Positions 58,965-64,000 of a stretch of 64,000 nt of DNA are shown piece by piece. The stretch is from Peptococcaceae bacterium UBA7702 (lineage in GTDB: Bacteria > Bacillota > Dehalobacteriia > UBA7702), in NCBI GenBank assembly GCA_002482535.1, contig DLGE01000007.1:62001-126000 (forward strand). The letters are read 5' to 3'. How positions within the stretch are numbered: the first letter of the stretch is position 1; the number at the start of each line of letters is the position of its first letter. A model generated the notes under the pieces. The model did no database searches. It was not told the origin of the DNA and worked only from the letters and a program-made list of their open reading frames with translations. Position numbers and translations under genes: made by a program.

Positions 58965-60827
58965 TCACTCTTTCTCTTTGGTATGTTCCCGCAAACGGAA
59001 AAAATCATACACCGCCGTGGCTGCCGCCTTGGTCATATGCTCCACCAGCATCAACTCTTCCACGGTGGCATACTCGATGGCGCGCACCGATTTAAAATGC
59101 TTTTGCAGCGCCTTTTGACGGGCGGGGCCGATACCGGGGATGTCCTCCAGAATGGAGCGGGTCTGACCCTTTGATCGCAGCTGCCGGTGGAAGGAAATGG
59201 CAAAGCGGTGGGCTTCGTCGCGAATACGCTGGATGAGATGAAATTCCGGGCTGCCTTTGGGGAGCAGCAGCGGCGCTTCCTGATCCGGGAGCATCAACTC
59301 TTCTTCGCGCTTGGCCAAGGAAACGAAGGGAATGGCGGAATGATATTTTTCCCTGATTTTCAATGTAGCGGAAAGCTGTCCTTTGCCGCCGTCGATCAGG
59401 AATAGATCGGGAAAATCGGCGAAGCCTGCGGTTTTCCCCGCCTGTTTTTCTTCGATGCCCCGTTTAAAGCGGCGGTCCAACACCTCATTTAAAGAGGCGA
59501 AATCATCGATCCCCGCCACGTTCTTGATTTTAAACTTGCGGTATTGATCCTTTTTCGGCTTGCCGTCGATGAAGACGATCATGGAGCCGACGGTATAGGC
59601 TCCCTGTACGTGGGAAATATCATAGCACTCGATGCGCCGGGGCGTATAGGGCAGTTGCAGCGCGGTGCGGAGATTTTCCAGGGCGGTGCGAAGGTCGGTA
59701 TCGTCCTTATTTTTATCCCGCTTTTCCTCTGCCAGCAGCAGGGCGCCGTTCTTGGCCGCCAGTTGCAGCAACCGCTGTTTTTCCCCTTTTTGAGGCACCA
59801 AAAAGTGCACGGGGCCTTCCCGACGAGCGCTTAAGATCTCCGTGACGACTTCGGTTTCCGCAGGCAGCGAAGTAACATAGAGCTGGCGGGGAATCCGCCG
59901 GTCGCCGCCATAAAATTCCGGCAGAAACAAGCGCAGGATTTCCCCGTCATCCTGGTCGCCGCAACCGGTGATGAAACGGTGCTCCCGACCGATCATGCGG
60001 CCGTTGCGGATGAAGAAAACCGTCACCACGGCCTCCTCCCCCTCCCTGGCGACGGCGATGATATCCAGGTCGTCACGAACATTGGCAGCGGAAATCTTCT
60101 GCTTGGCCAAAACGGCGTCAACGGCTTTTAACTGATCGCGGCAGGCGGCGGCTTTTTCAAATTGCAATTCCTTTGCGTAATCTTCCATTTTCGCCTTGAG
60201 CAGACGCCTGATCTCGCCGCTGTCGCCGCTTAAAAAACCGTCGATGGCCTTGACCGTTTCCCCGTAATCCCTTTGGGAGATTTTGTCCATACAGGGGCCG
60301 GGACAGTTGCCAAGATCGTAGTTGAGACAAACCCGACCTTTCGACCGCCCCATTTTCGTGCCGCAACTGCGCAGGGGAAAGAACTGCTTCAGCAGAGCCA
60401 CGGTATCGTTCATCGCCCCCACGTTGGTAAAGGGGCCGAAATACTTTCCTTTGTCGTTCTGATACTGCCGCGTGACGATGAGCCGGGGATAGGCCTCCCC
60501 CAAGGTCAGTTTCAGATAGGGATAGGTCTTGTCATCCTTCAGCATGATGTTGTATCGCGGACGGTAACGCTTGATCAGATTGCATTCCAAAAGCAGCGCT
60601 TCCGTGTCGGAATCCACCAAAATGGTTTCCAGATCACAAGCTTTTTCCCGCATGGCCAAGGTTTTGGGGGCCATGTTTTTGCTCTCCAAAAAATAGGAGG
60701 AAACCCGAGATTTCAGGTTTTCCGCTTTCCCCACGTAGATCACGGAGCCCGCCTCGTCTTTGAAGAGATAAACGCCGGGATGCACCGGGAGGTTCTTCAA
60801 TTTTTCCTGCCAAAATGATTTATCCAT
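58965..60827 (-). CDS. uvrC: UvrABC system protein C
   Basis: 620 residues. GIY-YIG nuclease (VYLFKDEAGSVIYVGKA), a UVR motif (YAKELQFEKAAACRDQL), the RNase H-like C-terminal nuclease (CYDISHVQGAYTVGSMIVF) and two helix-hairpin-helix motifs (DIPGIGPARQKAL). Incises DNA on both sides of the lesion. Its ATG overlaps the end of uvrA. Confidence 0.96.
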   Translation of the reverse strand: MDKSFWQEKLKNLPVHPGVYLFKDEAGSVIYVGKAENLKSRVSSYFLESKNMAPKTLAMREKACDLETILVDSDTEALLLECNLIKRYRPRYNIMLKDDKTYPYLKLTLGEAYPRLIVTRQYQNDKGKYFGPFTNVGAMNDTVALLKQFFPLRSCGTKMGRSKGRVCLNYDLGNCPGPCMDKISQRDYGETVKAIDGFLSGDSGEIRRLLKAKMEDYAKELQFEKAAACRDQLKAVDAVLAKQKISAANVRDDLDIIAVAREGEEAVVTVFFIRNGRMIGREHRFITGCGDQDDGEILRLFLPEFYGGDRRIPRQLYVTSLPAETEVVTEILSARREGPVHFLVPQKGEKQRLLQLAAKNGALLLAEEKRDKNKDDTDLRTALENLRTALQLPYTPRRIECYDISHVQGAYTVGSMIVFIDGKPKKDQYRKFKIKNVAGIDDFASLNEVLDRRFKRGIEEKQAGKTAGFADFPDLFLIDGGKGQLSATLKIREKYHSAIPFVSLAKREEELMLPDQEAPLLLPKGSPEFHLIQRIRDEAHRFAISFHRQLRSKGQTRSILEDIPGIGPARQKALQKHFKSVRAIEYATVEELMLVEHMTKAAATAVYDFFRLREHTKEKE

Positions 60828-63651
60828 TTTCTTTCAGTTTCGCCTTTAAGAATTGCCCCGTATAGGAACGCTTGTTTTTCGCCACTTCCTCCGGGGTACC
60901 CTGGGCAATGACGGTACCCCCTTCGTTGCCACCTTCGGGACCCAGATCAATGATGTAATCCGCGGTTTTGATGACGTCAAGGTTGTGTTCGATGACAACC
61001 ACCGAATCGCCGCCATCCACAAGGCGGTTCAGCACATCGAGGAGACAAGCGATATCGGCGCTGTGCAACCCCGTGGTAGGCTCGTCAAGAATATAGATGG
61101 TGTTGCCGGTGCTGCGGCGGCTCAGTTCCGTGGCCAGCTTCACCCGCTGGGCTTCGCCGCCGGAAAGGGTTGTGGCGCTCTGCCCCAATTTGATATAGCC
61201 CAACCCTACATCTTGCAGGGTTTTCATTTTACGGTAGATTTTTGGAATGTTTTCAAAGAAATCGCAGGCCTCGTCAACGGTCATCGCTAAGATGTCGGCA
61301 ATGTTTTTCCCCTTGTAGGTGGCTTCCAAGGTCTCTCTGTTGTAACGCTTACCCTTACAGACTTCGCAGGGAACATAGATATCGGGGAGAAAATGCATTT
61401 CGATCTTGATGATGCCGTCGCCTTGGCAGGCCTCACAGCGCCCGCCTTTGACATTGAAGCTGAAACGGCCTTTCTTGTAGCCACGGGCCCGGGCTTCTTT
61501 TGTTTCGGCGAAGATGTCCCGGATATGATCGAAAACCCCGGTATACGTCGCCGGATTGCTCCGGGGCGTACGGCCGATGGGACTCTGGTCAATATCGATG
61601 ACCTTGTCCAAATGTTGAAGGCCGCGGATCTCAGCGAAATTCTCCGGCGAAATCCGGGCCCGGTTCAGTTGATGGGCCAAGGTATGATAGAGAATATCGT
61701 CAATCAGGGTACTTTTCCCAGAACCAGAGACACCGGTGACGGCGACGAAGACGCCCAGGGGAATTTTGACGTCGATTTTCCGCAGATTATTTTTCTCGGC
61801 GCCGATGATCTCGATGGCCCGTTCTGTGATGGGACGGCGCTTTTCCGGTACCTCAATTTTCTTTCTGCCGGAGAGATAGTCGCCGGTAACAGAATGTTCC
61901 TTTTCCATCATTTCCTGAGGCGTGCCACAGGCCACCACCTTGCCGCCGTGAATGCCGGCGGCGGGACCGATATCGACGATGTAATCAGAGGCGCGCATGG
62001 TCTCCTCATCGTGTTCCACCACAATCACCGTATTGCCGATATCCCTTAAATGGTGCAGCGTCTCAATGAGTTTGGCGTTATCCCGCTGGTGTAGGCCGAT
62101 GCTGGGTTCGTCGAGGATGTATAAAACGCCCATCAAGGAAGAACCGATTTGGGTGGCGAGGCGGATGCGCTGGGCTTCGCCGCCGGAAAGGGTGCCGCTG
62201 CTGCGGGAAAGGGTCATGTAATCGAGGCCCACATCGGACAAAAACCTTAAACGCCCTTTGATTTCTTTCAGCACCTGTTTGGCGATGAAAGCTTCCCGCT
62301 CCGTCAGTTCCAACTGCTGGAAAAAGGCCACGGCTTCCCGGATGGAAAAATCGGTGACTTCGGTGATGTTGAGACCCCCCACCGTCACGGCCATACTTTC
62401 CTTTTTCAGGCGTTTGCCCTGGCAGTCGGTACACGGTTTGAAGGACATATATTTTTCGAACTCCTCCCGGATATAGTTGGAATTCGTTTCCCTGTAACGG
62501 CGCTCATAATTGTTGATCAGCCCTTCCCAGCTGGAATGGTAAGTCCTTTTTTCTCCATCGTGATGTTCATAAACCACTTTGATGCGGCGGTTTTGGGGCA
62601 GACCGTAAAGGAGTATCCGCATGTCCTCTTGGCGCAGATCTTTGACGGGCGTATCCAGGGAAAAGCCGCATTCTTTGGCCACGGCGGCCAAACATTGATA
62701 AAACCAGCTGGACATATTGCCGATATTCATTGTTACGACGGCGCCCTCGTTGATACTGAGGTTCTTGTCGGGAATGACGAAATCGGGATCAATTTTCATG
62801 GTAAAACCGAGACCGTCACAGGTGGGGCAGGCGCCGAAGGGGTTGTTGAAGGAAAACATCCGGGGCGTCATTTCGCCGATGCTGACATTACAGTCGGGAC
62901 AGGCAAAATTGCGGCTGAAAAGCCGCGTCTCTTTGCCGATGATTTCCACTTCCACCAGCCCTTCCCCTTCGTTCAAGGCCAATTCCAAAGAGTCGCTCAA
63001 ACGGCGGTTCATATCCTCTTTGATCACAAGCCTGTCGACGACGAGGGAAATATTATGCTTCACCTGTTTTTTCAAAGTGATTTCTTCATCGAGACTGCGC
63101 ATTTCCCCGTCCACCAAAACGCGGACAAACCCTTTTTTCTTAGCGTTTTCAAAAAGCTTTTGATATTCTCCTTTTCTGCCTCTGACGAGAGGCGCTAAGA
63201 TCTGAATCTTCGTCGCCGCCGGCAGCGCTTTGACGGCGTCAACGATCTGATCCACGGTCTGCCGTTCAATGGGCTTACCGCATTGGGGACAATGGGGATG
63301 ACCGACCCTGGCGTAGAGCAGGCGTAGATAGTCATAGATTTCCGTTACCGTACCCACGGTGGAACGCGGGTTTTTACTGGTGGTTTTCTGGTCAATGGAA
63401 ATGGCGGGGGAAAGCCCTTCGATATAGTCAACGTCGGGCTTTTCCATCTGCCCTAAGAATTGCCGGGCATAGGAGGAGAGACTTTCCATATAACGCCGCT
63501 GGCCTTCGGCATAAATCGTGTCAAAGGCCAGGGAACTTTTACCGGAACCGCTGATGCCGGTGATCACCACCATTTTGTCACGGGGGATTTGGAGATCAAT
63601 GTTCTGTAAATTGTGTTCCCTGGCGCCTTTGATCGTAATAAACTCATTCAT
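60820..63651 (-). CDS. uvrA: UvrABC system protein A
   Basis: 943 residues. ABC ATPase with Walker A GISGSGKSSL and GVSGSGKSTL, signature LSGGEAQRI, and zinc fingers CPQC...CPDC and CEAC...CEVC. Recognises bulky lesions with UvrB. Three bases separate it from the uvrB stop; it is followed by uvrC. Confidence 0.97.
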   Translation of the reverse strand: MNEFITIKGAREHNLQNIDLQIPRDKMVVITGISGSGKSSLAFDTIYAEGQRRYMESLSSYARQFLGQMEKPDVDYIEGLSPAISIDQKTTSKNPRSTVGTVTEIYDYLRLLYARVGHPHCPQCGKPIERQTVDQIVDAVKALPAATKIQILAPLVRGRKGEYQKLFENAKKKGFVRVLVDGEMRSLDEEITLKKQVKHNISLVVDRLVIKEDMNRRLSDSLELALNEGEGLVEVEIIGKETRLFSRNFACPDCNVSIGEMTPRMFSFNNPFGACPTCDGLGFTMKIDPDFVIPDKNLSINEGAVVTMNIGNMSSWFYQCLAAVAKECGFSLDTPVKDLRQEDMRILLYGLPQNRRIKVVYEHHDGEKRTYHSSWEGLINNYERRYRETNSNYIREEFEKYMSFKPCTDCQGKRLKKESMAVTVGGLNITEVTDFSIREAVAFFQQLELTEREAFIAKQVLKEIKGRLRFLSDVGLDYMTLSRSSGTLSGGEAQRIRLATQIGSSLMGVLYILDEPSIGLHQRDNAKLIETLHHLRDIGNTVIVVEHDEETMRASDYIVDIGPAAGIHGGKVVACGTPQEMMEKEHSVTGDYLSGRKKIEVPEKRRPITERAIEIIGAEKNNLRKIDVKIPLGVFVAVTGVSGSGKSTLIDDILYHTLAHQLNRARISPENFAEIRGLQHLDKVIDIDQSPIGRTPRSNPATYTGVFDHIRDIFAETKEARARGYKKGRFSFNVKGGRCEACQGDGIIKIEMHFLPDIYVPCEVCKGKRYNRETLEATYKGKNIADILAMTVDEACDFFENIPKIYRKMKTLQDVGLGYIKLGQSATTLSGGEAQRVKLATELSRRSTGNTIYILDEPTTGLHSADIACLLDVLNRLVDGGDSVVVIEHNLDVIKTADYIIDLGPEGGNEGGTVIAQGTPEEVAKNKRSYTGQFLKAKLKENG

Positions 63652-63654
63652 AGA

Positions 63655-64000
63655 TTAAAATTCCTGTTCTTCCTGTTCTGCTTGGTTTGTGATTTTTTGC
63701 GTACCCCTGGCTGCGGCCCTCAACTCCATGATCATATCCCGGAGTTCCGCCGCTTTTTCGAAATCAAGACGCTTGGCCGCCTGCTTCATCTCTTTTTCCA
63801 GGGAAGCGATGACCCGTTCCCGCTTCTTTTTATCCTTCACCCACTGGGAAAGCCGCTGTTTTTCGCCTTTTTCTTCATAGGTGACGGCGATGTTATCCCG
63901 CACGTCTTTGATGATGGTTTTGGGCACAATGCCGTGAGCCTCGTTATAGTCATTTTGAACTTCCCGGCGGCGATTCGTCTCACTGATGGCCTTTTTCATC
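63655..64000 (-). CDS. uvrB: UvrABC system protein B, C-terminal part
   Basis: The last 114 codons; the gene runs off the right edge. AISETNRRREVQ and the terminal UVR domain (KRLDFEKAAELRDMIMELR), which binds UvrC, identify it. The ATG at 63999 is internal. Confidence 0.93.
   Translation of the reverse strand, partial: MKKAISETNRRREVQNDYNEAHGIVPKTIIKDVRDNIAVTYEEKGEKQRLSQWVKDKKKRERVIASLEKEMKQAAKRLDFEKAAELRDMIMELRAAARGTQKITNQAEQEEQEF

Noticed and set aside
1..64000. tRNA, rRNA, insertion sequence, prophage or CRISPR features
   Set aside because: None could be identified by eye; a model-based search would be needed to exclude a tRNA.

Overview
The window looks like chromosome of a spore-forming, anaerobic, corrinoid-dependent member of the Bacillota (Clostridia or a similar lineage). 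The evidence is the cotJABC and spoIID sporulation genes, AGGAGG-type ribosome sites, A-type promoters, an IspH-ribosomal protein S1 fusion of the clostridial type, an AtpI/AtpZ-headed F-type ATP synthase operon, and several genes of corrinoid methyl transfer. No rRNA, tRNA, prophage, insertion sequence or CRISPR array was seen.

Region 1 (0-4.5 kb): a trimethylamine methyltransferase (mttB) whose frame meets an amber codon after 327 residues, where the family carries pyrrolysine. A TyrR-like AAA+ regulator and a PHP phosphatase lie upstream of it, followed by cotJABC. Region 2 (4.5-12.6 kb): two large exported proteins, one of 1863 residues with three SLH domains and transcobalamin-like DUF4430 domains. 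Region 3 (12.6-24.4 kb): a corrinoid island. It has two corrinoid proteins, a UroD-type methyltransferase, a CobW GTPase, a DUF1638 protein, a GntR regulator and four cobalamin riboswitches. The riboswitches precede an AraC regulator, an exported protein of unknown function, a CPBP membrane protease, and (one of them) no obvious gene. A candidate small RNA and a structured intergenic segment are also here.

Region 4 (24.4-33.6 kb): spoIID, ywmB and the ATP synthase operon, all on the minus strand. Region 5 (33.7-47.4 kb): wecB, dCMP deaminase, rpiB, LMW phosphatase and tsaC; a MoxR/CoxE divergent pair; a CNNM exporter behind an attenuated leader; ispH-rpsA, plsC and cmk; and alkD. Region 6 (47.6-56.7 kb): a polar amino acid ABC transporter, a tightly overlapping shikimate/chorismate operon (aroB-aroA-aroC-chorismate mutase-aroE-aroQ), and a Crp/Fnr regulator next to a thioredoxin-rhodanese pair. 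Region 7 (56.7-64 kb): a TetR regulator, an ABC-F ATPase, and uvrC, uvrA and the end of uvrB.

My reading of how the left third works: methylated amines are demethylated by a Pyl-type MttB onto a corrinoid protein and passed on by the UroD-type enzyme. Corrinoid supply is watched by riboswitches, and the methyl-transfer operons are probably governed by the local TyrR-like and GntR regulators. Functions are assigned from family resemblance read by eye; no database search was run.
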